Both the position numbers and the translations under genes were made by a program. Of a DNA stretch of 64,000 bases, positions 10,755-22,100 are shown piece by piece (the first letter of the stretch is position 1; the number at the start of each line of letters is the position of its first letter). The stretch is taken from the NCBI GenBank assembly GCA_963281255.1, contig OY725490.1, positions 3,782,001-3,846,000 on the forward strand, read 5' to 3'. Source of the DNA: Aphrocallistes beatrix (taxonomy: Eukaryota; Porifera; Hexactinellida; Sceptrulophora; Aphrocallistidae). The notes below the pieces were generated by a model, which was given only the letters and a program-made list of their open reading frames with translations, was not told where the DNA came from and ran no database searches.

Positions 10755-11560
10755 TAAAGGACCGCGAACGAACAGTTATCGAATTCGTGAGATATTAGTG
10801 AGTAATGGTCTCATACTACAGCGAAAATCGTGAGACACACGACGAGATCGTGAGAGTTAAGAGACCTGGAAAACGATAGCTAGCTATCATGAGGGCGATT
10901 TGAAGCTGAGGAGACTTTAATTAAAAGAAAGTAACTTATCTGAATAGTTTTTTGAACTACAGAATCCGAACATTTCATGATAAACACAAGGAGCACCTCG
11001 ATATGGTTCCTGTCAAGTTCGAAGATCAGGTATGTTGTCACATCCTTGCCGTTGCTCAGGAATTGTAGAAAAGCTTTCTCTAAATATGGTCAATATACTC
11101 ATCAAAAGTCTTGAATTGAATTCTGAGTACGAATCTGGCAATAAAGAGCTAATTTGAACGGATCTTAAGTGATGCCTTGATTCCCAATACCTGGATTTTT
11201 AAGGGAATCTAATTTTAGCTGGCAATATTTAGTATTGTCCAATATCATATTCTGGACCTATCAGGCTTCTCAACTCTCACGATCTCGTCGTGTGTCTCAC
11301 GATTGAGAATCACTGTTCGTAATACTATTTCCCATGTCTCACGATTTTGTAATACTATTTTCCATGTCTCACAATTTTGTAATACTATTTTCCATGTCTC
11401 ACAATTTTGTAATACTATTTTCCATGTCTCACGATTTTGTAATACTATTTTCCATGTCTCACAATTTTGTAATACTATTTCCCATGTCTCACAATTTTGT
11501 AATACTATTTTCCCATATCACACGATTTGTCACTCGCCATCACGCGATTTAATTAATAAT
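10755..11560. repeat. Inverted repeat with a 30-bp tandem array
   Basis: GTGAGACACACGACGAGATC (about 10830) returns in reverse complement at about 11280-11305, and CGAACAGT occurs at both outer sides. Beyond the right arm, 11318-11525 holds about seven head-to-tail 30-bp units, TTGTAATACTATTTTCCATG plus TCTCACAAT. Because 30 is divisible by 3, this array gives frames with a 10-residue period, but they have no gene-like start or relative. It looks like an expanded subterminal repeat of a non-coding element. Confidence 0.65.
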
Positions 11561-11690
11561 ATATTACAGGTTGAGAGGCCTGGACATAGATGCCATCAGT
11601 TAGCACCAAAAGTATTATTGATACACAACTTCACGTATACCCAAAAGTTCCCTTAGTTCCTCTCGAATAGCTAAGGGATTTAATTTTTAC

Positions 11691-11856
11691 AAGCGCGCTT
11701 CGCTTGCTTGTGCTGCGCGGCTGACAGATACTTTGTGTCCGCCAGAGGCGCCTGGGCTCACACTGATTAATTATAAGGGAGATAACATCTCTAAATATGT
11801 CTGTCTTACTGTTAGAATCGATATCACTCGAAAAATCATCAAATTTTTAAATTTTG
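11691..11856 (-). mobile_element. Helitron-like 3' end fragment
   Basis: Reverse-oriented family end beginning CAAGCGCGCTTCGCTTGC, then the damaged second hairpin (CTGACAGATACTTTGTGTCC) and TTATAAGGGAGATAACATC. About 165 bp remain. Confidence 0.7.
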
Positions 11857-12197
11857 ACAATAATAATAATAAATTAATAATATACATTTTTTCGGAGGGA
11901 GAAGATTCCACTCAACAGGCGCAACTAAAGTGAATGCACGATCACCCAGAGTTTTGGAAGATATGATAGTAGGATGTTCAAGGAGGATGGCATTGGATGA
12001 TCGTAGAGTACGATTTGATGTCTTAACCTGTATGAGTTGGATAATATAGTCCGGAGCAAGAGAATGGATGGCTTTATTTATAATTTTTTGATTTATAGTT
12101 GTATCATATGTGAAGAATATTAATATACACCTACATATTTTATTATAATTTCAACCTTCTATCACCTAAAATGGCGGAGTTATAGCCGAAAATACAG

Positions 12198-12275
12198 TAT
12201 AATTCGGTTAGTACGTACTCCGGAATACAACGTAGTTCCGCTTCCCGGAGGGGTACGTACTAACCGAGTTCTACA
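12198..12275. repeat. Short hairpin, pogo-like MITE relic
   Basis: AATTCGGTTAGTACGTACTC pairs with GTACGTACTAACCGAGTT, each with an adjoining CCGGA, around a short centre. From 12280 to the MCMBP start no further feature is supported. Confidence 0.5.
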
Positions 12276-12868
12276 CAGGATTTTCACAATACGTAAATTC
12301 AATATCGCCGACACCTAATTTTTTTGATATCACATTTTATAAATTTGTATAAAATGCCATCATTTTTAGTTATTAAAGAATTATCTAAATGAATATTGAC
12401 AGCGGTGAACCCATGGACTTCATCCAGCTTTTCTAGGATTTACGCTTAAAACATCCCTCTGATTAATTTCATCCACCCATAGCATCCATGGTCCAGATTT
12501 TGAATAGAGTGCCATTGCCTTAGTATATAGAATGCTATGATCCACCCAACCTACATTTAATGATAATATTACGATTTAGGTTTAGTCAAATTGCCTAGAT
12601 CAATATTTGTTTACATTTATTTATTAGGGCTAGATGAAGCCTTGGGTTAACCAGTTAATCACCTGGAGGTATAGACAAATAAGCGAGCCCAAAGATGTGC
12701 TGACCAACCCCAGCTCCGCTCTGTTGAGTATTTAATTAAATATTGTAGCTCAATCTCCATACTATTAGTATTACAATGCAACTCTACATACGATAACTTA
12801 GCTTTATACGAAGTCTCCCTGAATGTCACAACATCTTATTTTAAATTAGTTATTGTAAATAAGGTTAG

Positions 12869-14386
12869 ATGGCCAGTATAGGATATAAGGAGTTTGATGA
12901 TCTCATCTCTAATCCCATTCCAGTTCTTCACTCTCTTGCAAGCGACCACACAGATATTCAATCTCTCCTTTGTGCATTCCAATCTATCATCAGACCTCAA
13001 ATCGATTCTATTCCTTTACTGGGAGATGTTCAAATGTCGGAATCTGAAAATAGACTTGTTAGGTTTAGAGGTATGGTACAGAATATTTCGGATCCGGTAT
13101 ACTACCTATCCACTTTATCAATTGTAAGTGAGAATGGAAATGAGTCGCGTTCTTTGCCGACTATTTTTCCAGATAGCTTCGTGCTATCAGAGGGATGGAA
13201 ACGGCAGGAAAAGTTCCCAAATCCTACAGATGAATACCACACAATTCATTCCATCTCGCCTCCCAATGAAACTGAATGGTGTAAGTCAGAATGGATGTCC
13301 AGATTTCGCAGCAAGCAGAATGAGTTCCTCAAAAGCGGGAATTCTATCAATATGCTGATGTACACTGGAGTGGATAAAATCAAACTCAATCAAGTGCTGC
13401 TCTTCTACGGCATCATCACTACAGCTGAGGACACACCCACACTACACTGTCTGCTGCACGATGTGCTCTATTACAACAACCCTCTGCTCCCGATACAGTC
13501 TTCCAATATTGATAATAATTTCATTCCTCACATGTCCATCCTCGAAGTCAGACATAAACTCCTCGAACGGCTACGATTTTGTGTTTCCGGTGATGGCCTT
13601 GCAGCAGAATATCTGTTATTCAATCTGCTCTCTCGCATCTCAGCCCGTCGCGACATCACGTTACTCGGGAAGTTTTCACTAAACATTTCACAAAGTTCCT
13701 CCGTCATCTCTAATCACCTGTCCTTCCTTTACCCACAACTCTTGACTCGCTTTCTCTACATCCCTATCTCCATCAGATCCCTCCAGGAGAAGCAGTTCGT
13801 TCCCAGCAAAGACTACTCAACTGAAAAGCTGACTACAGGCTATTTACAATTGGTAGACGATACACTAATCCTCTTGGATGAAACAAAGCTAGAGAATGGG
13901 AAGTTGGATTCCTCTGGATTGACAGCTCTCGGCGCACTCTCTGAGCTAATCAAAACTCAGTGTATCCAGTATGACTTTTCTTTCCACACTCTCCCTTTCA
14001 ACGTAGATGCTCCAGTGCTGGTAGTTACTGATGGGAAGAAGTCTATCTTTCCAGTTGATATCATTATACCGCTAGTTCCATCTGGAGATATTTCGAGTCG
14101 TCCTGAGCTATCAAAAGTTGATCTGGGTCAAATCCGTCTATTTCTGTCTGCTCTAAGGTATTTCCCCTACGATCTCGATGGAGAGTTGCAGACGATCATA
14201 CAGAAGGACTGGGTAGAGATGAGGAAAAAGGACACTGGTCTAGGTCCAGACGATCTCTCCATGCTACTTACCGTCGCTAGGTATCTAACTCTTTCCAAAG
14301 GGGAGACGAAGCTAAGTAATAAAATCTGGTCTGAAGCTAGAGACTTGGAAAACAAGAGAAATTTGAGATTAAAATCATTGAAGTAG
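12869..14386 (+). CDS. MCMBP: MCM-binding protein (mini-chromosome maintenance complex-binding protein)
   Basis: An intronless frame of 505 residues colinear with animal MCMBP (human about 642). VRFRGMVQNISDP (64-76) matches the conserved N-terminal block, CVSGDGLAAEYLLFNLLSRI (238-257) and RRDITLLGKFSLNIS the middle block, QFVPSKDYSTEKLTTGYLQL and LDETKLENGKLD the next, and the end has DWVEMRKKD and the LTVARYLTLSKGET-LS--W-EA--LE--R block. The shorter length comes mainly from the reduced low-complexity linker after about residue 145. MCMBP binds MCM3-7 and helps assemble and unload MCM2-7 complexes in the nucleus. The ATG is the first in frame. An AATAAA lies at 14703. The lack of introns next to a many-exon neighbour could mean a retrocopy or ancestral intron loss; the frame is fully open. 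Confidence 0.95.
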   Translation: MASIGYKEFDDLISNPIPVLHSLASDHTDIQSLLCAFQSIIRPQIDSIPLLGDVQMSESENRLVRFRGMVQNISDPVYYLSTLSIVSENGNESRSLPTIFPDSFVLSEGWKRQEKFPNPTDEYHTIHSISPPNETEWCKSEWMSRFRSKQNEFLKSGNSINMLMYTGVDKIKLNQVLLFYGIITTAEDTPTLHCLLHDVLYYNNPLLPIQSSNIDNNFIPHMSILEVRHKLLERLRFCVSGDGLAAEYLLFNLLSRISARRDITLLGKFSLNISQSSSVISNHLSFLYPQLLTRFLYIPISIRSLQEKQFVPSKDYSTEKLTTGYLQLVDDTLILLDETKLENGKLDSSGLTALGALSELIKTQCIQYDFSFHTLPFNVDAPVLVVTDGKKSIFPVDIIIPLVPSGDISSRPELSKVDLGQIRLFLSALRYFPYDLDGELQTIIQKDWVEMRKKDTGLGPDDLSMLLTVARYLTLSKGETKLSNKIWSEARDLENKRNLRLKSLK

Positions 14387-14819
14387 ACACTTTAAAAAAA
14401 TAGATTTAGAGATTCATCACTTATAATACCGCAAATGTTTGCTATATGTATGATGCTAGTTTAATTTGTTGATCTGTATTAATTTTTATTTTATAGATTG
14501 AATGTGTAAAATTTACATATACGTAGTAAAGATATAATTTTATCTAGTAATTAATTAGTATGACCAAAAATCACTCACCATTCTACAACATGTTCAATCT
14601 TTCGTGTAAGTAGGGATTCCAATTCCGGGGTATTTTACAATCCCAGGATTTCGGGACTAGCATCTTGTGAGACAATGGTGCAAACGCAATTACCAACAGA
14701 GAAATAAATCCTATTTGATCCCCCAACCAGCATTCCGATATCTCAGATTAAGCCTGAACGAATCCGACCCCCCCCGAGATCTTAATTGAACTCCCTAGGT
14801 AATACATCCCACCTGAAGG

Positions 14820-16620
14820 TTAAATTTGATCCTATTTGATAGCCAATAAACTGAGGTATTGAAAAGTCGAGAGAGCGTGCTCGTTAAGTCCAGAGAGCAT
14901 GCTCATTAGGTCGAGAGAGCATGCTCCTTACATTTCTACCTTCTTTATATTCAAAAAAGTATTTACTGATTTGAATCTACTACATGCGTCCTAGATACTA
15001 TACTTCCCGTAGGGAGTATCACCTATAAAAATCCTGATGTAAAATTGGTTTAAATTAGTTCGAGAAGTTTCATATATGTAATAACTTCCTACTATTATAA
15101 GTAGGTATGATGTGGTAACCAATGGAGGAATGGCGGAACTTTCGTCCCCTGAAATGCCCTTTTCGCACCTATTGATCTCTCAATCAAAATGCCTCATTTT
15201 CACCCTTTTTTTCAAACATACTCCACTTCAAAAGCCTCACTTTCCGTTCCTTACATATTAGTGCCCGTTTATTTTAGTCTCTAATGAGACAAAAATTCCG
15301 GGGACGAAAATTCCAGGGACGAAAGTTCCGCTTACCTTAATGGAGTATACCAAGGGCTATTAGCTAATGGAAAACCTATCAATTATGCTGTGGTTTATGG
15401 AAGCCTTTTAAAAGTTTGTTACTCATATATGGCAGGAGTAATTTACAATTGAGCAATGGATGTCTCCTACCACAATAGAATGCATGTATTATTGACCTGT
15501 AAACGGTAATAACATTAGGCATTGAATAAATGTGATGAATTTGTAGAACATCCTATTTAGACCTGTTGCGTGGTATTCTGAGGCACCGTGGTATTCTGAG
15601 GCACTAGTCAAATTAACCATGGATATTCAACTTGCGTGGTATTCTGAGGTACCGTGGTATTCTGAGGCAACACCAACCTGTGATCATGATGCGATCATTT
15701 ACATAGTTCTAATTTAGACAATGACTTTCCATTTGAGTAGTGATACTTGTATGTTTTCCCTGCTCTAAATAGTGTATTGTGCTTCATGACCTGGAATGCT
15801 TATTAAATAATATGTTTATTCGTCTCATTATTCAGGACATACAATACAAATAGAAAAAAATCTGTGAGTACTGTTGCGTGGTATTTTGAGATATATCGTA
15901 GTATTCTGAGATTTTGTTTCGCTTACTCAAATGGCCTTGTGGTTCAATCGGTTTCATCGTAACCTGATAACCACTGCCACCAAATTGTGGAACATGACAC
16001 AATTTGATGGCACGCGACACAATTTACTATGGTAGAACCCCATATGGACCATGAATGAAACATATACTTTATCCATGGTCCATATGGGGTTCTACCATAG
16101 TAAATTGTGTCGCGTGCCATCAAATACAATTTGGTGGCAGTGGTTATCAGGTTACGATGAAACCGATTGAACCACAAGGCCATTTGAGTAAGCGAAACAA
16201 AATCTCAGAATACTACGATATATCTCAAAATACCACGCAACAGTACTCACAGATTTTTTTCTATTTGTATTGTATGTCCTGAATAATGAGACGAATAAAC
16301 ATATTATTTAATAAGCATTCCAGGTCATGAAGCACAATACACTATTTAGAGCAGGGAAAACATACAAGTATCACTACTCAAATGGAAAGTCATTGTCTAA
16401 ATTAGAACTATGTAAATGATCGCATCATGATCACAGGTTGGTGTTGCCTCAGAATACCACGGTACCTCAGAATACCACGCAAGTTGAATATCCATGGTTA
16501 ATTTGACTAGTGCCTCAAAATACCACGGTGCCTCAGAATACCACGCAACAGACCTAACGAGCATGCTCTCTCGACTTTTTATTATAAGAATAAACTACTT
16601 CCTATTAAGCAATAATATAA
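14820..16620. repeat. Inverted-repeat region with GAGAGAGCATGCTC motifs
   Basis: AAAAGTCGAGAGAGCGTGCTC and two further GAGAGAGCATGCTC copies (14870-14935) face GAGCATGCTCTCTCGACTTT at 16560-16580. Outside these, TCCTATTTGATAGCCAATAA and CTACTTCCTATTAAGCAATA belong to the 1-kb palindrome family. The 985-bp hairpin at 15565-16549 appears to have landed inside this older repeat. From 14940 to 15560 I see only a run of GGGACGAAAATTCC-like repeats (15290-15335). Confidence 0.5.
15565..16549. mobile_element. 985-bp fold-back element, nearly perfect hairpin
   Basis: The two arms (about 490 bp each) are almost identical in reverse complement, with only a loop of about 20 bp near 16060 and one small indel near 15990. 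The ends are GTTGCGTGGTATTCTGAGGC and its complement, and AGACCT flanks both sides as a likely 6-bp target duplication. The ends contain direct repeats of CGTGGTATTCTGAGGCA. There is no gene; the frames inside are arm shadows. The high arm identity suggests a recent origin or gene conversion. Confidence 0.8.
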
Positions 16621-17655
16621 TATGTCTAAATTCAATGGTTTAGTTATTAGACAATTTATCATATTGGTCACATTTGGTCATTTGTTTAACTCATAAACCA
16701 TGGAATTTTGACTTAGAAATTATATTATCCCTTAATACCATTATTGCAGTGTCCATTCATATTTCAGGAGCTGGGAATTTATTACTATTTATTGAGTTAT
16801 ACTACAATCCATATAACTAGGCATTTCAATATATCAATAGTTATTGAGACTTCAATGCGTTTAATTAGAAGTTTGTATTGCAAATCATCAGCCTTGACTA
16901 TATTATCAAATAATGATATAATTATAATGAGATACCGCCCTCCCGCATCCCCATTGAAGGTCTTTTTGGAGCTGAAACAAGGTTCCTATTAACAGTAGCT
17001 TTTGATAAATTCATGGTACATTTCCGATGCTTATAAACAACTATGATGTACATCTTAGATTAAGACAAATATTTGGAACTAACGGCAACATCACCGAAAA
17101 TTTGGACTAATGCCAATTTTGATATTTGAACTAACGACATGTGAAATTTGGACTAAAATTTTGACGTTATACATATGTACTACTAGTAGGCCATGGTAAA
17201 CGTATGTGTGATAAAATCGAAAATCCGCTCCATCTTAACTAATAAGTTCTATTATCTCGCGAATAAAACGAGATATCAATAAACATGGTTTAATAGGATG
17301 TTTAGTATGGTTGTCTCTACAATATTATGCTAACGTCATCATGATGATGTCATGATGAGTCAGCAAAAATTCAAAAGTTGGAAGCACACTCCCATCCCGT
17401 CTGTGGGAGGATTATTTTGTATACCGTATTAGGTTAATTTAGTTTAATGCTACATTATATCTTGCGCAATGAAATTTTATAAGATTGAATTGATTTATTG
17501 ATTCTGAAAATCCCTGAAAGTCAATTTCTGAAAGTTTTTCTGGGGAACAAGCCCCCCCAGCCTCTCATTTGGCCGTTCGCTACGAGTTTGGATGATATTT
17601 TTCTTTGCAAAATTATGTTTTTAGTTTAAAACATTCCATTTGTATATGCTTAATG

Positions 17656-17992
17656 CAGTGATTCTCAAAGTGGGCCGTAGAGCCCCCAGGGGGCGCTGAA
17701 AGGTTGTTGGGGGGCGCTAATGTGTTTTGTACAATACATCTACGATATTTGAACCTCAAAAAAATGTGTATTCCAGAATATTGATGGTCAATCTTTGAAA
17801 CAAATTTCAACATTCACTGTAGTTGTTAGAGCTAGAAAGTACAATAATCACACTGTCAATGGTTTCCCGTGACTAATTAATACAATAATTACACTGTTGA
17901 TGGCTTACGGATCATGAGTAAGGGGAGGGGGCGGTGTCGACACTAAAATCCTGATTAGGGGGCGGTGTGCTAGATTAGTTTGAGAAACACTG
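17656..17992. mobile_element. hAT-type MITE with exact 8-bp duplication
   Basis: The ends are CAGTGATTCTCAAAGTG and AGTTTGAGAAACACTG, flanked by GCTTAATG at 17648-17655 and 17993-18000. The GGGGGCGC-rich interior is typical of this kind of non-autonomous hAT repeat. No protein is encoded. Confidence 0.9.
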
Positions 17993-18168
17993 GCTTAATG
18001 TATGAAGAGTTGTTACACAGCATTTATGGGTGTGGGTACCACGATGAGTCAAAGTACAAATTTTTCCTGTCATCAATGTAATACCTATGAGACAGACTGA
18101 CTGTGTAGTATGTACATACGTATGTACTATACAATGGCGAAACAACAGGTTCGACGGGTATGTGAGAG

Positions 18169-18508
18169 CAGAGTTGCACGCGGGCCGTGCGGGCCGAATA
18201 TAATAGTTTGTGGGCTCCACGGGCCGGAAATCTTGGTATGACTCCCCGCGATGGCAACCTAGACGACGTTTTTAATTGTCACGAGGTACCAATTAAGGAA
18301 TACTTACGTAAATGGAACTTTGTTAGTTTCCACTTATTTGTGTTTGCAGAAACTCACTCCCATAAAAGGATTCCCAAAGTGTCTCTCTATAGTTAGTAAC
18401 TTACAAAGCGGGCCAAAAATATTTATGCGAGCTTCTTGCGGGGCCGCGGGCCGGGTTAACTTAAAATTGCGGACCGCGGTTACAAATTTCGGCCCGCGTG
18501 CAACTCTG
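18169..18508. mobile_element. hAT-type MITE with exact 8-bp duplication
   Basis: The ends are CAGAGTTGCACGCGGGCC and GGCCCGCGTGCAACTCTG, flanked by TGTGAGAG on both sides (18161-18168, 18509-18516). The interior is rich in GGGCCG. A related GGGCCGCGGGCC element lies at 50280-50700. Confidence 0.9.
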
Positions 18509-18722
18509 TGTGAGAGCCGTGTCACTTTTTGGAGTGGTCTTACTATAGCATAATGATTGAGGATGCTAATTTACACGGACCCAAGATTATTTCTCTTAAA
18601 ATGCTTTGTTTTTGTCACGAGCTATACTAACTTGATACAGTACATCTAATCACTCGAAAACCGGGGCGCTCACTAATCGGAACAAATTCACTAGTCTGAA
18701 CAATTTTTTCGATCATTGGTAC

Positions 18723-18881
18723 AGAGCATCATAGCCGCCAAGTGTGGGTACCTGGGGATGCCGTGGTGCTAGTCAATGGAGCAGTGGAAGAAGCTGTGGT
18801 ATGGCAGGACTCCACACAAACTTATAGGTTACTTGTACAACTAAACCACAAAATTATGTTAATTGGGTCTGAATATATCCC
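18723..18881 (+). CDS. Possible coding exon before the assembly gap, unidentified
   Basis: After a pyrimidine-rich stretch ending in ACAG, an open frame reads HHSRQVWVPGDAVVLVNG, then EEAVVWQDSTQTYRLLVQLN, and runs into the gap. Codon use looks protein-like and the pattern (W.PGD.V....G..EAVV..D....Y) recalls a small beta-barrel such as a Tudor or SH3-like fold, but I do not recognise a family. It could be an upstream exon of the sorting nexin, or part of an element. Low certainty. Confidence 0.3.
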
Positions 18882-19081
18882 NNNNNNNNNNNNNNNNNNN
18901 NNNNNNNNNNNNNNNNNNNNNNNNNNNNNNNNNNNNNNNNNNNNNNNNNNNNNNNNNNNNNNNNNNNNNNNNNNNNNNNNNNNNNNNNNNNNNNNNNNNN
19001 NNNNNNNNNNNNNNNNNNNNNNNNNNNNNNNNNNNNNNNNNNNNNNNNNNNNNNNNNNNNNNNNNNNNNNNNNNNNNNNNN
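18882..19081. other. Assembly gap (200 N)
   Basis: A run of exactly 200 undetermined bases, probably a fixed-size placeholder. It probably hides part of the 5' half of the SNX19-like gene. Confidence 0.98.
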
Positions 19082-19105
19082 GTCATTTCTACTAGTTTCC
19101 TACAG

Positions 19106-22100
19106 AGACTATTTGAAATTTTCTCTAAGCCTCAATTCATTTATCAGTGCTTAGCTTTTGTATTCTCTCCTCAGTTTAATTCGAATTCCAACCCAACACG
19201 AATTCCACGTTGCAGTCCACGAAAGATAATTGCAGATGATGCAAATACTGAAATCTTCGAAGATTCGATCTCAGTTACACGAAACAGGTTATTTCAGAGT
19301 AAGAAGAGTAAATCATGCGACACTCCCGATAAATATACTCGTATCGGGAATAAGAAGTCATCGCAACCCACGAATACAGCTTGTGACATTGACACACTTC
19401 TGAGGATGAAGAAGGCTGAAATGACAATGAATGTTCCGCTTAGAGCTAGACGGGATTCTATCTCTATATTCGACCATGAGGTCGTCCGTGAGGCTAATTC
19501 ATCTCCTTACTATGTCTACTCCATATGGGTAAGTGGCTACAATATGTAGTAATACAATATAAAGAATACAATGTAAATTGGTTAGGTTGCATTTAATTTG
19601 TTTCATTGATTTTATTTAAAGCATGTTTTGATTCCTATACTTCCTATACTATTGCGCTTTCTATACTGTTATATAGGATCTATGATAGGATCTATGAAGA
19701 TGTTCAATATAGAGAGGTTTGACCGTATATATATACGGTCAAACCTCTCTATATTGAACATCTTCGGGACCCGAGTTTTTGTTCACTATATCGAGGTGTT
19801 CAATGTTAATTAACCAGAGGTTCATTTTAATTGATATAATAGGTTGTGTTCAAAATAAGGTGTTCACTAAACAGATGTGTTCACTATTGGAGGTTTACTG
19901 TACCAATACAAGTGCACAGTCCTAAAATGAGTGTTAGTAATGCCTCCCTGACGATGTTTTTGTGTGATGATGGACATTATGTGTAGATTTGCACCTAACC
20001 CTTCGATTTTCAAAATATGCTAAATCATCATGATTACGCAGCATTTTGTGATTTTATTCTTCCGCTTCTTAAACTAGAAAACTATCCAGCATATTAAGTC
20101 AATATTCATATCAAAGATTTACTGACCTTATAAAAGCATAATTTAGTCTAAAATCAGTCGAACGTTGGCCCGCTCAGTTATATGCGGTTAAAGATATTCA
20201 AATTCTTCTTAGCTAAGCATTTGAAACCCAAAAGTTTTTGTCAGATTCGAGGAAAAACATGTTTCAATCAATTCGGATAAACAGACAATATCACAGTAAA
20301 ATCATTAAAACGAATGGACAAAATATTATCTATAATGATGTTAATGTATAAATTTGAATATTAAATGATTAAACCTTTCACCATCAGATAATCATTTTCT
20401 AAATATTTTCTAATATTATTAATTCCAAATGTGAATAGTATGATTGTAACCTTTAACCAGTTATCTAATCAAATGAATGTATCTTAAGAATATTAGATAA
20501 CATTGTTTAATATGACAACAGTTTGGCTGCAGTAGAGAATCTATTCTGCCTGATTCAATTACTGCTCTTCAGTAATCTTTGTTAAGCAGACACGTGTTTG
20601 CGAGCGCTTGTGTTCATTAGCATAGATTAATAAGTTCTCTTGAACTCGCACATATTGATGGTCATGCAGGTTATCAGTCATCTCGTGTGCTTGGTTCTGA
20701 TAGATTGTTCTTTTATTCTATTCTCAAGACTTTAAGAACCCATAAACTTTACTCGAGCGAAAAAGGCTAACAATTAACACATACTACACTGCCTGGCCAA
20801 AATAACACCACAATATTTTCGTCATAAATAGCACTAAAATGGGTATATCCTTTGAGGACAAATTACCCAAACTATGACAGCTAATAATCATTTGACCAAA
20901 TTTGAAACCTCCTTATTCGATTCACCCAATTTAGAAGCTCTCCATAAATGAATTATTCCAAAACTATCATCTGTGCCACCTTGTTCCAACTTTCCACCAG
21001 TCATGACCATTATCTAGTATGATGATAACAAGTGGATCAAGGTGGCACAAGTGATATTAATTACCAAAACATCGAGTTTTTAATATGTTTACTCAACAGA
21101 CATTCTGTCCTTCGATAAAACGATGGATTTTAAGTTTCTGGGTTTTAATTCCTTGAAATATGCACATCTGTTACCAATGAATATTTCATCATCGAATCAT
21201 ATATATTTTTTCGCGATATACATGTCTATCCAGTGTTTTTTTTAAGCTAAATTAGAGGGCCCAAAAGGACCTCTAATTTCTCTTCAGGGACCTCTAATTT
21301 CTTAACATTCGTAATGTACTGAATATCATAAAATGTAGTATTCCAGGTAAGGGACCTCTAATCTTTTGCAGGGCCCTCTGAGCAAATCCTTAAAAAACCC
21401 CTGTGTCTATCCCATATTTTCCGCAACTATATGCTTTTGAGCTGTACTATCGGTCGGCAAAATCTTTTTCTAATTCATTATAAACATTTTTCTCAGGTCC
21501 CAAATATGATAGCCAATCGTTCCAGTCACTCAGATGGATTTATAATGAAGCATAGGTTCAGAGAGTTCGAACAGCTCTACAAAACACTTCAGAACAAGTT
21601 CAAGTCATTGATGCGAGGTAATATTTGTAATTTACACTTTTTAAGTTTGAGAGATCAACTTATCCCAATTATTCTAAATTAATTCCTACGTAGATATTAT
21701 TGTAGTGTACAACCGCGCTTCGCTTACTTGCGCTGCGCGGCTGGCGGACACTTTGTGTCCGCCAGAGGCATCCTATGGACGTCTAGGCTCACATTGATTA
21801 ATTATAAGGGAGATAACATCCCTAAATACGTCTGTCCATAGCATTCCATATTCTAAGGCAATGGCAGTCACCAAAAAATTAGTACCATGGATTGGTTATA
21901 TATATATAGACTCGAACCTCTCTTATCCGGACCTCCGATATCCGGGCACCTCTCTCAACCGGGCAGCCCTTTCGACATTTAGTCAATATGCATTGTCCTA
22001 TTTTCAAGTCAATTATTAACCACAATTCCAGCAATCATTATCATGTAATATTATTTAATGAACTTTGATAATGAATTTGGAAGAAATTGCGAAATCTAAT

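Noticed and set aside
15832-16282. Three frames inside the 985-bp hairpin
   Set aside because: They are mirror translations of the two arms and have no protein relatives.
18742-19549. Long plus-strand frames crossing the first gap
   Set aside because: They are open only because unknown bases were translated as X. I kept the two sides separate and treated only 19106-19528 as a supported exon.
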